Positions 20,764 through 30,043 of a stretch of 64,000 bases of DNA are shown here, one piece after another. The translations under genes and the position numbers were made by a program. Numbering within the stretch: position 1 is the first letter of the stretch; every line of letters begins with the position of its first letter. The notes under the pieces are model-generated. The model was given only the letters and a program-made list of their open reading frames with translations. It had not been told where the DNA came from and searched no databases. The DNA is from Chloracidobacterium sp. (GTDB lineage Bacteria > Acidobacteriota > Blastocatellia > Pyrinomonadales > Pyrinomonadaceae): the NCBI GenBank assembly GCA_016716365.1, contig JADJWM010000016.1, forward strand, positions 62,001-126,000. The letters run 5' to 3'.

Positions 20764-21393
20764 CTATTCGTCGGGACCCTCGTCCGGATAGACCTTTTCG
20801 ATCGGTGCCGGAAGGGTCTCCGATTCCATTTGACCGGTGTACGGGATCAGCACGTCACGGTCGCCTTCGAGGAGCCAGAGTTTGTGCAGTTCCGGAGTGT
20901 CGAGCATGACCGGCATCGCTTTCGGGTGGATCGGCTGCATAAATTCGTTCGGGCCCGTCGTGAAAATGGTGAACGAATATCGCGGCTGGTCGTCCTCGAA
21001 CCACGTGCTCCAAAGGCCGGCCAGGCCGAAAGGCAGCCGCCCCTTCACGAAGATCTCGGCCGGGGGCTTCCCTTTGTAAGGCCATTCGTAAAAGCTCGAA
21101 ACTGGTACGACGCACCGTTTTTCTTTCTTCAGAAGGCCGCTCCACAGACGCGAATCGTCCAGCCGGTCGACCCGAGCGTTGAAAGTGGCGTATTTTGTGT
21201 TGAACTCGCGTGAGCCGTCCCATTGCGCCCACCACCGCGCTACGACCTCTTTCACGTCACGGCCTTCGTTGATGAAGATCGGGACGTTCTGTGTGGGCTT
21301 GATATTACGCCTCGGCTTGTAATCGGGCATCGGCCAGCCGTAAACGCGATGATAATATTCGTCGACTTCGACTTGTGAGATCCTTCCGCACAT
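20764..21393 (-). CDS. SOS response-associated peptidase (SRAP, HMCES/YedK type)
   Basis: 209 residues. The ATG at 21393 is chosen over an upstream GTG at 21399 because SRAP proteins need Cys2 exposed after methionine removal, and this start gives MCGRIS. Other signature parts are KPTQNVPIF, the Arg-rich CVVPVSSFYEWPYKG with the catalytic Glu, and PIHPKAMPVML with the catalytic His. The family crosslinks covalently to abasic sites in single-stranded DNA through Cys2 and so shields them during replication. It is monocistronic and convergent with the M14 gene. Length and motifs are complete, so it should be functional. Confidence 0.94.
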   Translation of the reverse strand: MCGRISQVEVDEYYHRVYGWPMPDYKPRRNIKPTQNVPIFINEGRDVKEVVARWWAQWDGSREFNTKYATFNARVDRLDDSRLWSGLLKKEKRCVVPVSSFYEWPYKGKPPAEIFVKGRLPFGLAGLWSTWFEDDQPRYSFTIFTTGPNEFMQPIHPKAMPVMLDTPELHKLWLLEGDRDVLIPYTGQMESETLPAPIEKVYPDEGPDE

Positions 21394-21527
21394 AGTCACT
21401 CAATTTATACGAGATCGACCGAAGCCCCAAACGCTACGTGTCCCGGCTTTTTGAACCCGAAAAAACAAAACGATAGAATCAAACGTAGAATCACAAATTG
21501 TCAGATAGTCCAAAGGAGTAGAGCAAG

Positions 21528-23654
21528 ATGAACCGATCGTCATTTTTTACAGCAGTTTTGATGGCCGCGTTACTATCGAATCCGCTTATGGCCCAAGTCA
21601 ATATGAAACCACCCTCAGCTAAGAAGGTCCCGAAGGTACTGAAGATCCACGGCTATGAACTTGTAGATAATTACGCGTGGCTTCGCGACCGGAACGAGAA
21701 GAAGGCGCCTGAGATAATTAAGTACCTCGAGGACGAGAACGCCTACACCGAAGCCCACATGGGCAAGCATAAGGGCTTCGTCGAAGATCTTTACAAGGAA
21801 ATGCTCGGCCGTATAAAGCAAACGGACATAAGCGTGCCGTACAAGTTAGGCGAATACTGGTATTTCAATAAAACGCAGGAAGGAAAACAGTATCCGAGTT
21901 ACTACCGGAGCCGTTCGAAGGACGGGGCCGACGCCGAACTTCTCCTCGACCAGAACAAAATGGCCGAGGGATTCAAATATTTCGCCATTTCGAGTTTCGA
22001 GCCGAGCGATGACGGCATGATGCTCGCGTTTGCGACGGATACCACCGGCTATCGCCAGTATACGCTCCAGATCAAGGACCTGAAGACGGGTAAGATCCTG
22101 CCGGACCGGTTAGAACGGGTGACAAGCGTCGAATGGTCGCCGGACGGCAAGTTCCTCTTCTACTCGCAGGAGGACGCGGTCTCCAAACGTACCGACAAGA
22201 TCTTTAAGCACAAGATCGGAGGAAAGGGCGAAGACGAGCTGATCTTTGACGAAAAGGATGTCTACTTTAATGTCGGTGTCGGAAGGTCGCGCGATAAGAA
22301 GATGTATTTCATCGGTTCTTTCGCAAAGACGTCGGCCGAATACCACTATCTGCCCGCCAACGCGGTCGAAGACGGAAAATTCAGCGTGCTTGCACCGCGC
22401 CGCGAGGGACACGAGTACGAGGCCGATTTTAACAACGGCGAATTCTTTATCCGCACGAACAAAGACGCCGAGAACTTTAAGGTGATGCGCGTTTCGCAGG
22501 CCGACCCGAGCGAAGAATATTGGAAGGACTTCATTCCCCATAACCCCGAGGTAAAGATCGAAGGTATTAATTTCTTTAAGGACTTCGCTGTCGTCTCTGA
22601 ACTCGAGAACGGCCTGGAATACCTCCGCGTAATGGACATGAAAACACGCCGGGCCTCAGCACGGATCGAGACGCCCGAGAGCGTGTACACGATGGGCATG
22701 TCGTTCAATCCGGAGTACGACACATCGGTGATCCGATATGGTTACTCGTCAATGATCACGCCGCAATCGACCTATGAATTCGACCTTCGGACGCGCAAGA
22801 GCAGTCTGATCAAGCAACAGGAGATCCCGAGCGGTTATGACAAGACAAAGTACGAGACCACTCGCGTTTGGGCCGAGGCGCGCGACGGCGTTAAGGTCCC
22901 GATCTCGCTGATGATGAGGAAAGGCACCAAGCTCGACGGTAAGTCGCCAATGCTGCTTTACGCGTACGGCTCTTACGGTGCTTCGATGACGCCGAACTTC
23001 TCGACCTCGCGGATCAGCCTTGTCGACCGCGGCATGATCTATGCGATCACACACATTCGCGGTGGCTCGGAACTCGGCGAGCGATGGAGGCAGGAAGGCC
23101 GGATGTTCAAGAAGATGAACACTTTTAACGACTTCGTCGATTCGTCCCGTTGGCTCATCAATAACAAATACACATCGGCTGACAGGCTTGTCATCCAGGG
23201 CGGGTCGGCCGGCGGGCTCCTGATGGGCGCGGTGCTGAACCAGGCGCCGGATCTTTACAAGGCCGCGATAGTGGAGGTTCCGTTCGTTGATGTGATGAAC
23301 ACGATGCTCGATGAGACGCTCCCGCTAACAACGGAAGAGTGGATCGAATGGGGCAATCCGAATGAAAAGAAGGCGTGGGATTATATGATCCAGTATTCGC
23401 CATACGAGAACATCAAAGCGATGGATTACCCGAACATGCTTGTCGAGATCTCGCTCAATGACAGCCAGGTGCCGTATTGGGAGGGAGCGAAGTACGTGGC
23501 ACGCCTCCGTGAACTGAAGACGGATGACAACATAATCCTGCTTAAGACGAACATGGGTGCCGGCCACGGCGGCTCTTCGGGACGTTATGACCGGTTGAAG
23601 GAGACGGCTTTCACATACGGTTACGCGCTGACCCAGGTCGGGATAACCGATTAG
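21528..23654 (+). CDS. ptrB: Oligopeptidase B-like serine peptidase (S9A), secreted
   Basis: 708 residues, preceded by AAAGGAG. A signal peptide (to about residue 22, LMAQ) is unusual, since E. coli oligopeptidase B is cytoplasmic; this copy should act in the periplasm. The N-terminal region HGYELVDNYAWLRDRN and YLEDENAYTEAHM match the PtrB family, followed by the seven-bladed propeller (about residues 90-430). The catalytic triad is Ser560 (GGSAGG), Asp645 (SLNDSQVP) and His680 (GAGHGG). It cleaves short peptides after basic or prolyl residues. A terminator follows at 23681. Confidence 0.94.
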   Translation: MNRSSFFTAVLMAALLSNPLMAQVNMKPPSAKKVPKVLKIHGYELVDNYAWLRDRNEKKAPEIIKYLEDENAYTEAHMGKHKGFVEDLYKEMLGRIKQTDISVPYKLGEYWYFNKTQEGKQYPSYYRSRSKDGADAELLLDQNKMAEGFKYFAISSFEPSDDGMMLAFATDTTGYRQYTLQIKDLKTGKILPDRLERVTSVEWSPDGKFLFYSQEDAVSKRTDKIFKHKIGGKGEDELIFDEKDVYFNVGVGRSRDKKMYFIGSFAKTSAEYHYLPANAVEDGKFSVLAPRREGHEYEADFNNGEFFIRTNKDAENFKVMRVSQADPSEEYWKDFIPHNPEVKIEGINFFKDFAVVSELENGLEYLRVMDMKTRRASARIETPESVYTMGMSFNPEYDTSVIRYGYSSMITPQSTYEFDLRTRKSSLIKQQEIPSGYDKTKYETTRVWAEARDGVKVPISLMMRKGTKLDGKSPMLLYAYGSYGASMTPNFSTSRISLVDRGMIYAITHIRGGSELGERWRQEGRMFKKMNTFNDFVDSSRWLINNKYTSADRLVIQGGSAGGLLMGAVLNQAPDLYKAAIVEVPFVDVMNTMLDETLPLTTEEWIEWGNPNEKKAWDYMIQYSPYENIKAMDYPNMLVEISLNDSQVPYWEGAKYVARLRELKTDDNIILLKTNMGAGHGGSSGRYDRLKETAFTYGYALTQVGITD

Positions 23655-23680
23655 TCGGCTTTCGCAGATCTTCCTTCCGC

Positions 23681-23713
23681 AAGGCCCCGGTCCCTGGATG
23701 GGAACGGGGCCTT
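23681..23713 (+). terminator. Terminator hairpin after the S9 peptidase gene
   Basis: Perfect 9-bp stem AAGGCCCCG (23681-23689) / CGGGGCCTT (23705-23713), followed by a T-poor tail, so termination may need Rho. Confidence 0.65.
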
Positions 23714-23861
23714 CATTCTTGGCCCGGGTTCTTGCCGATCGGTCGAAAGCCGCCGATCTGACCGGTCATTTTGACCGATCGCAATTAATGCGGTTTTCTT
23801 TTCCAAATACAAGTTCGTATCAAACCCAAGCGTTTAAGGGGTTTAGGTGATCGCGGCCCAT

Positions 23862-23877
23862 TGGCACGTGCCTTGCC
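23862..23877 (+). promoter_or_regulatory. Sigma-54 (-24/-12) promoter
   Basis: TTGGCAC at 23862-23868 and TTGC at 23874-23877 place GG and GC exactly 12 bp apart, matching TGGCACG-N4-TTGC. Upstream, GACCGGTCATTTTGACCGATC and GATCGGTC (about 23737-23781) are partly repeated and could be enhancer-binding sites. The first recognised gene downstream is the GGDEF-EAL gene at 24265; 23878-24264 holds no supported gene. A 93-codon frame here (23847-24128) has no database-like motif that I recognise. Confidence 0.6.
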
Positions 23878-24264
23878 CCTTCAATGCACGGCCCCCGGAA
23901 TCCGGTCGGCCCTTACATAGCGAAAATGATCTTTACGGTTTCTGCATTCTTGAAGATAGAAAGGCCTTAAGGCGCCTGGCCAGAGATGGACAAATGAATT
24001 GGAAGGCATTGTCCGTCCCGAAAGCGCCAAACAGCGGTGCGCCGGCCCGAGAAGTTTCCTCCCGGGCCGGGCGCCGCGACCAATTTGAACCACTGAAAAC
24101 AGCTGAGAACCTCTTCCGAAAGGGTTAAGCCGCCCAAAGAGAAAAGTATGGTAATAATTTCGACGTTACGCTATACTTTCAGATGGTGTTATCGCACCGT
24201 CCCGCTGAACGGCCTTCCACCCCCGTTCCTCCACTAGATCGAGCCAATCCAACCGAACCACTCG

Positions 24265-26493
24265 ATGGAAGCTAAAGAGCCACACAAAGTCTCTATGTTC
24301 CTCCTCTCCGCCCTGACGGCGCCTTTCGCCGCGGCGGTACTGCTGTGGTCGGGATACGGTTTTCCGACCGAGGCGGTTTCCTTCGGAATGGCGCTTGTTG
24401 CCGCGGCAACGATCTTTTTCGGTTCGGCGATCAGGGTACAACTCCCCGGCACATCGGTCCACCTTACGGCATCTGACAGCCTGATCTTCTTCACAATGCT
24501 CACGTTCGGCGGCGAGCTGGCAGTGATCCTCGGTGCCTGTGAGGCGCTTTATTCGTCGATAAGGCTGCGGATGAACGGGCTTCGGATGGGAGTTCAGACC
24601 ATCCTGCTGAACGTATCGATAACGTCGATCTCCGTTTTCGCGGCCGCGATCGCGGTCACGGCATTTTTCGGCCGGCCGGAAGCGGCGATAGATACGGTCA
24701 CGATCTCGCAGCTGATGCTGATAATGATCGCGATGGGAGCTGCCCAGTTCCTTGTCAATTCAACGCTGGTCGCAGGCTTTATCTCGATCCGGAACGGCGA
24801 ATCGATAATTCAGGTTTGGAATAAGAATTGTTTCAGCGCACTCGTGATCTACCTGAGCAGCGCATTGTTCGCGGGCCTTCTTGCAAAGGCATTTTTACAA
24901 GTAGATGTTTACTTGCTTTCGGCGATCGGTATCTTCTTGACCGTCGTTTATTTCACCTACTCAAGGTATGTGGATGCGGTCCGCAATTCGTCTGCGAAGG
25001 CGGAAAAGGCCGAACGGGAAAGGGCCGAGCAGGCCGAACTGCACATTACGGAGCTTGAGCACTACATCAAACAGCTCGAGAACAGCACAAGCGCTCTGCG
25101 CGAAAGCCACGAAAAGCTCCATCATACCGTCTATCACGACCCGCTGACCGGCCTGCCGAATCGCAACTTTTTTGTCGATCACATCAACGGCCTCTTCGAA
25201 CAGCGCGTTGAAAACGGCGAGGAGTTCGCTGTGATCTTTCTTGATATCAATAGATTCAAGACGATCAACGACAGCCTGGGTTACATGATAGGCGACGAGA
25301 TGATCCGGACGGTCGCAAATCGTCTGAATTCATCCGGCGTTTCTTCCTGCAGCGTGGGCCGCTTTGGCGGCGACGAGTTCGCGGTCGTGATGTCCGGGAT
25401 CCGCTCAACGGGCGATGCGATCGCGATGGCCGAGTGGATCGCCGCCCAGGTCGCGGAACCATACGACCTTCTTGGGCGAAGTGTTTTCGCTACCGCGAGC
25501 CTCGGCATCGCCGTCAGCGACGATCGGTATTCAAATGCCGAAGAGATCTTGCGCGACGCAGACATTGCGATGCACAACGCTAAAGAGGCCGGCAAGCCCT
25601 ACGTTGTTTTCGATCAGATCATGCATGCACGTGCGGTGTCGCTGCTGGAGTTGGAGACCGATCTGCGGATGGCGGTCGAGCGGCGGGAATTCGAGCTCTT
25701 TTACCAGCCTATCGTCAATCTTGGCGACGCGACCGTGCTTGGCTTCGAGGCGTTGATCCGCTGGAATCATCCCAGCCGCGGGCTTATCACGCCAGGCGAA
25801 TTCATTGAAACGGCCGAGAAAACGGGGCTGATGATCCCGATGACGATCCAGGTCCTGCAGACCGCCTGTGCTCAGCTCTCGCGTTGGAAGCGTGCCCGGC
25901 TTGCACCGCGATCGCTGATGATGAGCGTCAACCTGTCGGCCAGCCACCTGAGCCAGCCCGACCTGGTCGATCGCCTCGTTGAGATCATCAATGAGACCGG
26001 TGTCGACCCAAGCTGCCTGAAACTCGAGATCACCGAAAGCGCGGTCATGGGCAATGCAGAAGCGTCGATCGACGTCCTCAAGAAGATCCAGCGGCTCGGG
26101 ATCCAGCTGAGCATCGATGATTTCGGGACCGGCTACTCGAACCTGAGCTACCTGCACCGTTTCCCGATCGACACCCTCAAGGTCGATAGGTCATTTGTAA
26201 GTACGATGGAAGACGGGTCGGAGAACGGAGAGATCGTAAGGACGGTGATCGCCCTCGCAAAGGCCCTTCGGCTGAGCGTGATCGCGGAAGGGATTGAAAG
26301 CATCCACCAATTCCACCAGCTTCGGATCCTCGGCTGTGAGTTCGGCCAGGGATTCCTTTTCTCGCGTCCGCTGCCCAGCGACGAGGCGACCCGGCTGCTT
26401 GAAGATCCGGGCCGATGGTCCCACATCCTCCCGAATCATGACGCCGGCGTTATCGCCCGAAACTTCGAATATACCCACATGAGGATCCAGTGA
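24265..26493 (+). CDS. Membrane-bound diguanylate cyclase/phosphodiesterase (GGDEF-EAL)
   Basis: 742 residues. The N-terminal part (about 1-235) is a seven- to eight-helix membrane sensor of MASE type, followed by a coiled-coil linker (about 240-285, AEKAERERAEQAELHITELEHY). The GGDEF domain contains RFGGDEF (Gly368-Phe372) after DPLTGLPNR. The EAL domain starts at FEALIRW (Glu495) and has ITESAVMGN, DDFGTGYSNLSYLHRF, LKVDRSF and IAEGIES. Both active sites look intact, so it could make and degrade cyclic-di-GMP. The sigma-54 promoter at 23862 would link it to the sigma-54 regulon. No ligand for the membrane sensor is evident. Confidence 0.93.
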   Translation: MEAKEPHKVSMFLLSALTAPFAAAVLLWSGYGFPTEAVSFGMALVAAATIFFGSAIRVQLPGTSVHLTASDSLIFFTMLTFGGELAVILGACEALYSSIRLRMNGLRMGVQTILLNVSITSISVFAAAIAVTAFFGRPEAAIDTVTISQLMLIMIAMGAAQFLVNSTLVAGFISIRNGESIIQVWNKNCFSALVIYLSSALFAGLLAKAFLQVDVYLLSAIGIFLTVVYFTYSRYVDAVRNSSAKAEKAERERAEQAELHITELEHYIKQLENSTSALRESHEKLHHTVYHDPLTGLPNRNFFVDHINGLFEQRVENGEEFAVIFLDINRFKTINDSLGYMIGDEMIRTVANRLNSSGVSSCSVGRFGGDEFAVVMSGIRSTGDAIAMAEWIAAQVAEPYDLLGRSVFATASLGIAVSDDRYSNAEEILRDADIAMHNAKEAGKPYVVFDQIMHARAVSLLELETDLRMAVERREFELFYQPIVNLGDATVLGFEALIRWNHPSRGLITPGEFIETAEKTGLMIPMTIQVLQTACAQLSRWKRARLAPRSLMMSVNLSASHLSQPDLVDRLVEIINETGVDPSCLKLEITESAVMGNAEASIDVLKKIQRLGIQLSIDDFGTGYSNLSYLHRFPIDTLKVDRSFVSTMEDGSENGEIVRTVIALAKALRLSVIAEGIESIHQFHQLRILGCEFGQGFLFSRPLPSDEATRLLEDPGRWSHILPNHDAGVIARNFEYTHMRIQ

Positions 26494-26575
26494 ATCCGCA
26501 GCCCCAGCAAACGACAGCCCCCGATAAACAAAGCCGCCTCTGCGATTCGAGACGCCGCCACAAACGCTCGAAGCG

Positions 26576-28021
26576 TCAATCGGCAAAGACCGACGGTTTT
26601 TCGGTGAAAGGAAATTCCGCCGAATAACGTGCGGCCATGTTCAGCAGAGGCCCCTCGGACCAGAAGTTCCCGACAAGCTGAAAACCGACCGGAAGGCCCG
26701 CGTCCGTGATCCCGCACGGGACGCTGATCGCAGGAATTCCGGCGAGGTTGGCCGAGACCGTATAGACGTCACTCAAGTACATCGCGAGCGGATCGTCCGA
26801 CCTTTCGCCGATGCGGAAGGCCGGAGTGGGCGAGGTCGGCGTCGCGATGAAATCACATTTCTCGAAGGCCCTCAGATAATCACGCTTGACCAGTGCCCGG
26901 ACCTTTTGCGCCTTGGCATAGTAGGCGTCGTAATAACCTGACGAAAGTACGTAGGTGCCGAGCATGATCCGCCGTTTGACCTCGGGCCCGAAGCCCTCTT
27001 CCCGCGTCTTGAAGTACATCGAGCGCAGTTCGCCGGCTTCCTCGGCCCTGAAACCGTACCGAACGCCGTCATACCTGGCAAGGTTCGATGACGCTTCGGC
27101 GGTGGCGATGATGTAGTAAACGGCTATTCCGTAGCGGGCGTGCGGCAGTTCGATCTCGACGATCTCGGCACCTAGATTCCGGTAATTCTCGATCGCCGTC
27201 TCGACAAGTTGGCGGACTTCGGGATCGAGGCCTTCGCCGAAAAGTTCCTTAGCTACGCCGATCTTCGCTCCCGTGATGTCGGCGGAGAGGCCGGCCGAAT
27301 AATCCGGCACCGGCACGTCCGCCGAGGTCGAATCAAGTAGGTCGCGGCCGGCGATCACCCCGAGTACGCGGGCAACGTCATCCGCAGTTCGGCCAAAGAT
27401 CGCGATGTTGTCGAGCGAAGAGGCGAAAGCGACCAGGCCGTATCGGGAGATGCGGCCGTAGGTTGGCTTCAAGCCGAAAATACCGCAAAGCGAGGCCGGC
27501 TGCCGCACGGAGCCGCCCGTTTCAGAACCGAGTGCCGCCGGGACCACACCCGATGCGACCGCTGCCGCCGAGCCGCCGGAACTACCGCCGGGAACACGTG
27601 TAATGTCCCAGGGATTCTTTACGGGTCCGAACGCCGAGCCTTCGTTGGAAGAGCCCATCGCGAACTCGTCCATATTCGTCTTGCCGACAATGACGGCGCC
27701 GGCATCCACAAGCCTTGAGACCGCAGTCGCGTCGTAATGCGCGTGGTAATTCTCAAGTATCCGAGAACCGCAGGACGTTCGCAGGCCCTTGGTGCAAATA
27801 TTGTCCTTGATCGCGATGGGGTAGCCCTTCAAGGGAAGTTCACTTGAATCGGCATCGAGGGCCGACGCGCGGTTCAGTGCGCTTTCTCGTTCGATCGATA
27901 GGAACGAGTTAAGTTCGGTGTTCAAACGCTCCGCGTTATCAAGTGTCTTTTCGATGCTGCTTTTGATCATTAGTAATCTTGAGTCGTTCATGCGGCCCGC
28001 GTCGATCCTTAATAAGGTCAT
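26576..28021 (-). CDS. gatA: Glutamyl-tRNA(Gln) amidotransferase subunit A
   Basis: 481 residues, amidase-signature family. The Ser-cisSer-Lys triad is visible: Lys72 (PIAIKDN), Ser147 in GGSSGG and nucleophile Ser171 in ETGGSVRQPAS. GatA releases ammonia from glutamine for amidation of Glu-tRNA(Gln) or Asp-tRNA(Asn) by GatB; gatB is not in the window. The first ATG overlaps the TGA of the preceding lipoprotein gene (ATGA, 28018-28021). An internal ATG at residue 11 has an AAGGA upstream and may be the real start, since the first ten residues are atypical. Confidence 0.96.
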   Translation of the reverse strand: MTLLRIDAGRMNDSRLLMIKSSIEKTLDNAERLNTELNSFLSIERESALNRASALDADSSELPLKGYPIAIKDNICTKGLRTSCGSRILENYHAHYDATAVSRLVDAGAVIVGKTNMDEFAMGSSNEGSAFGPVKNPWDITRVPGGSSGGSAAAVASGVVPAALGSETGGSVRQPASLCGIFGLKPTYGRISRYGLVAFASSLDNIAIFGRTADDVARVLGVIAGRDLLDSTSADVPVPDYSAGLSADITGAKIGVAKELFGEGLDPEVRQLVETAIENYRNLGAEIVEIELPHARYGIAVYYIIATAEASSNLARYDGVRYGFRAEEAGELRSMYFKTREEGFGPEVKRRIMLGTYVLSSGYYDAYYAKAQKVRALVKRDYLRAFEKCDFIATPTSPTPAFRIGERSDDPLAMYLSDVYTVSANLAGIPAISVPCGITDAGLPVGFQLVGNFWSEGPLLNMAARYSAEFPFTEKPSVFAD

Positions 28022-28479
28022 TGAACGATCTTGTCGACGAGCCAGCGGCCATTGACCCTCACCGCTTCGATATTGATGGTTCGCTGTTCGCTACGAACGT
28101 CGTCCTTCCAAAAGAGCAGAACATCGAATCCGGTTCGCTCAGGGCCCAGGACCCTGCATTCACCCACCCTGAACGCCTTGGGGAGATCCGCGGACCCTGA
28201 GGTGAAGGGATCCGTACCCGGTTCGGCGGCCGCGGCCCGCTCGAACAGACCGTCGGTTATAAATTCTCGACGCAGTGCAAGCGCATCCGGCGAGACGACC
28301 ATCTCGTTTCCAAAATGAAAGGAGTAGAATTCGCGGACGGGCGTTCTCGCCTCGGAACAGAGCGGAGGGTCGAGATTCGGCACGCCGCAACCTGAAAACG
28401 AAGCCGCGGCCAGAAGGGCGGCGAGCGCCGTCGAAAACACCTTAACAAAATATCCGGAGCGTCGGCCCGACCGATTCAT
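28018..28479 (-). CDS. Putative lipoprotein inserted between gatC and gatA
   Basis: 153 residues. The N-terminus has basic residues, a hydrophobic helix and a lipobox FSGC (Cys31), so it should be lipidated and exported. The remaining 120 residues resemble small DUF3828-type periplasmic domains: VREFYSFHF near the start, and RTINIEAVRVNGRWLVDKIVQ, an NTF2-like closing strand, at the end. It overlaps both neighbours by ATGA junctions (28476-28479 and 28018-28021), so the three genes are tightly coupled although the protein acts in a different compartment. The function is unknown. Confidence 0.72.
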   Translation of the reverse strand: MNRSGRRSGYFVKVFSTALAALLAAASFSGCGVPNLDPPLCSEARTPVREFYSFHFGNEMVVSPDALALRREFITDGLFERAAAAEPGTDPFTSGSADLPKAFRVGECRVLGPERTGFDVLLFWKDDVRSEQRTINIEAVRVNGRWLVDKIVQ

Positions 28480-28757
28480 AAGACCTTCGGCACTTGAAAA
28501 TGGCCCTCTACAGCCGATGGGGCTTCGCCTAGGGCGTCCTGCTGCCGAAGCGACGGGCGGATCTCATCGTCGCGGATCACCCGGGTCGCGATCCCCTCAT
28601 CGGTCAGTCCGCCGAGCATCGGCTCGATGCCCTCGGTATCGAGCTCGTTGAGCTGCTCGATATACTTAACGATGCCCTCCATCTGAGGAGTATAGAGAGC
28701 TACCTCCTCATCGGTGATCTCGAGGTGGGCAAGCTTTGCTACTTTGCGTACATCCAT
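28476..28757 (-). CDS. gatC: Glutamyl-tRNA(Gln) amidotransferase subunit C
   Basis: 93 residues, normal GatC length. It begins MDVRKVAKLAHLEITDEEVALY and contains YIEQLNELDTEGIEPM; GatC wraps around GatA and GatB and stabilises the amidotransferase. It is the first gene of the gatC-lipoprotein-gatA cluster. Nineteen bases separate it from the upstream dciA-like gene, so all four may be one transcript. Confidence 0.95.
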   Translation of the reverse strand: MDVRKVAKLAHLEITDEEVALYTPQMEGIVKYIEQLNELDTEGIEPMLGGLTDEGIATRVIRDDEIRPSLRQQDALGEAPSAVEGHFQVPKVL

Positions 28758-28776
28758 AGAACATCAAAACGGCCGA

Positions 28777-29274
28777 TCATTCGGTCCCTTTTACTACCGG
28801 AGCTTCGCCGAAAGCCCTTCGGGCGAGGCTGCTGCCGGCGGCCGCAAGGAACAGGTGCCGCAGTTCTTCGTTTTCGATCGCCCCGGCGGCGTCCCGCATC
28901 TCGTCGGTTATCAGGTTCTTTGCGGCGGCCGTCCATTCTTTTTCGCCGATCGCGGTGACCGGGAGGTCGGGCTTGGTCTCAAATACCTCAGCCGGAACGA
29001 CGCGGAACTCTACAAATTCGACAATTTCGGCGCCGAGCGACGCATTCAGGCGGCGGGCGATCTCAGGGCCGAGATCCGCAACATTTCGCCGCCAAAGTTC
29101 GTCGCGAACCCCGGCGATGAGCTTCCTGCCTTCCATTCCAACGGGCACGACGTTTTGTACCAGCCGGCCGCTGAGACACTTGCCCCATGCGCCCAGCACG
29201 AGGATCTCGGCGGCGCGGCCGGGCTCGTCAAGTTCCCTGACGAGCCTTGAAAATGTCCGAAAAAAGTCCTCCAT
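28777..29274 (-). CDS. dciA: DUF721/DciA-like protein
   Basis: 165 residues from the ATG at 29274; the longer frame would need a TTG start. Residues about 25-95 match the DUF721 core: LVLGAWGKCLSGRLVQNVVPVGMEGR, then LWRRNVADLGPEIARRLNASLG and IVEFVEFRV. DciA loads or activates the replicative helicase DnaB in bacteria lacking DnaC. The C-terminal extension (about residues 100-165) is helical and acidic, ending in HLFLAAAGSSLARRAFGE, and is not typical of short DciA proteins. It is divergent from maf. The symbol is used with moderate certainty. Confidence 0.75.
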   Translation of the reverse strand: MEDFFRTFSRLVRELDEPGRAAEILVLGAWGKCLSGRLVQNVVPVGMEGRKLIAGVRDELWRRNVADLGPEIARRLNASLGAEIVEFVEFRVVPAEVFETKPDLPVTAIGEKEWTAAAKNLITDEMRDAAGAIENEELRHLFLAAAGSSLARRAFGEAPVVKGTE

Positions 29275-29322
29275 TGGCCATTCTGCGGCAATCAACTATT
29301 ATCTTAAACGAGAAAGACTTAA

Positions 29323-29943
29323 ATGCTAAAGTGCGAACATTCGAACGTCCAACTGCCCCGGCTTGTGCTTGCGTCGGCCAGTCCGAGAAGGGCCGAGATC
29401 CTCGAATCGGTCGGCTGGGAGTTCGTAAAGGCGGTGCCGGAGATCGACGAGACCGAGCGCGAGGGCGAATCGCCCGAGGATTACGTGGTCCGGCTTGCCC
29501 TCGAAAAAGCCGGGGCGATCGCCGCCGGATTCCCCCGCGACACGGTCCTCGGTGCCGACACAACAGTGGTAATAGATCGCCGGATCATCGGCAAGCCGCG
29601 GGACCTTGTTGAGGCCCGAGCCATGCTCCGGTCGCTGTCCGGCCGCTGGCACGAAGTGCTGACTGGTGTAGCTGTCTTTGGAGAGCGAGGCCATCGCTCA
29701 GGCCTCCAGCGGACGCGGGTCAAATTTTCGGAAATGGATGACGGCGAGGTGGCATTTCTGGCCGAACGCGGAGACCCGCTCGATAAGGCCGGCGGGTATG
29801 CGGTCCAGGCCCAGGCAGCACTATTTATTGAAGGGATCGAGGGCGACTATTGGAACGTGGTCGGCCTGCCGATAAGTTTGGTCTACCGGCTTGTGAACGA
29901 GCTTACCGGCGGCCGTTCGGAACCAGCGGCGACGTCCGGTTGA
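29323..29943 (+). CDS. maf: Maf-family nucleoside triphosphate pyrophosphatase
   Basis: 206 residues. Family motifs: LVLASASPRRAEIL at residues about 14-28, VLGADTTVVIDRRIIGKP, SGRWHEVLTGVAV, GDPLDKAGGYAVQ and EGDYWNVVGLPIS. Maf proteins hydrolyse non-canonical or specific NTPs (dTTP/UTP or m7GTP) to monophosphates and affect septation when overproduced. The residues are closest to the YhdE dTTP/UTP group as far as I can judge. It shares a short divergent promoter region (29275-29322) with the dciA-like gene. Confidence 0.93.
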   Translation: MLKCEHSNVQLPRLVLASASPRRAEILESVGWEFVKAVPEIDETEREGESPEDYVVRLALEKAGAIAAGFPRDTVLGADTTVVIDRRIIGKPRDLVEARAMLRSLSGRWHEVLTGVAVFGERGHRSGLQRTRVKFSEMDDGEVAFLAERGDPLDKAGGYAVQAQAALFIEGIEGDYWNVVGLPISLVYRLVNELTGGRSEPAATSG

Positions 29944-29995
29944 AGTGACACCCGGCACTAACGGCGAGAGCTAACCATCGTGCGGCCAGAGAAAA

Positions 29996-30015
29996 GGGGC
30001 CCGCTCGGGGGCCCC
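29996..30015. terminator. Hairpin between convergent maf and thioredoxin-fold genes
   Basis: Perfect GGGGCCC (29996-30002) / GGGCCCC (30009-30015) stem with a 6-nt loop between convergent genes. It is preceded by an A-rich stretch on the + strand, which gives a T-rich tail in the leftward direction. Confidence 0.6.
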
Positions 30016-30043
30016 GTCGTCGATCCCATAAAAATCGAACCAG

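Noticed and set aside
23847..24128. Possible 93-residue protein downstream of the sigma-54 promoter
   Set aside because: Its start lies upstream of the promoter and the sequence shows no domain; kept only as a remark under the promoter.
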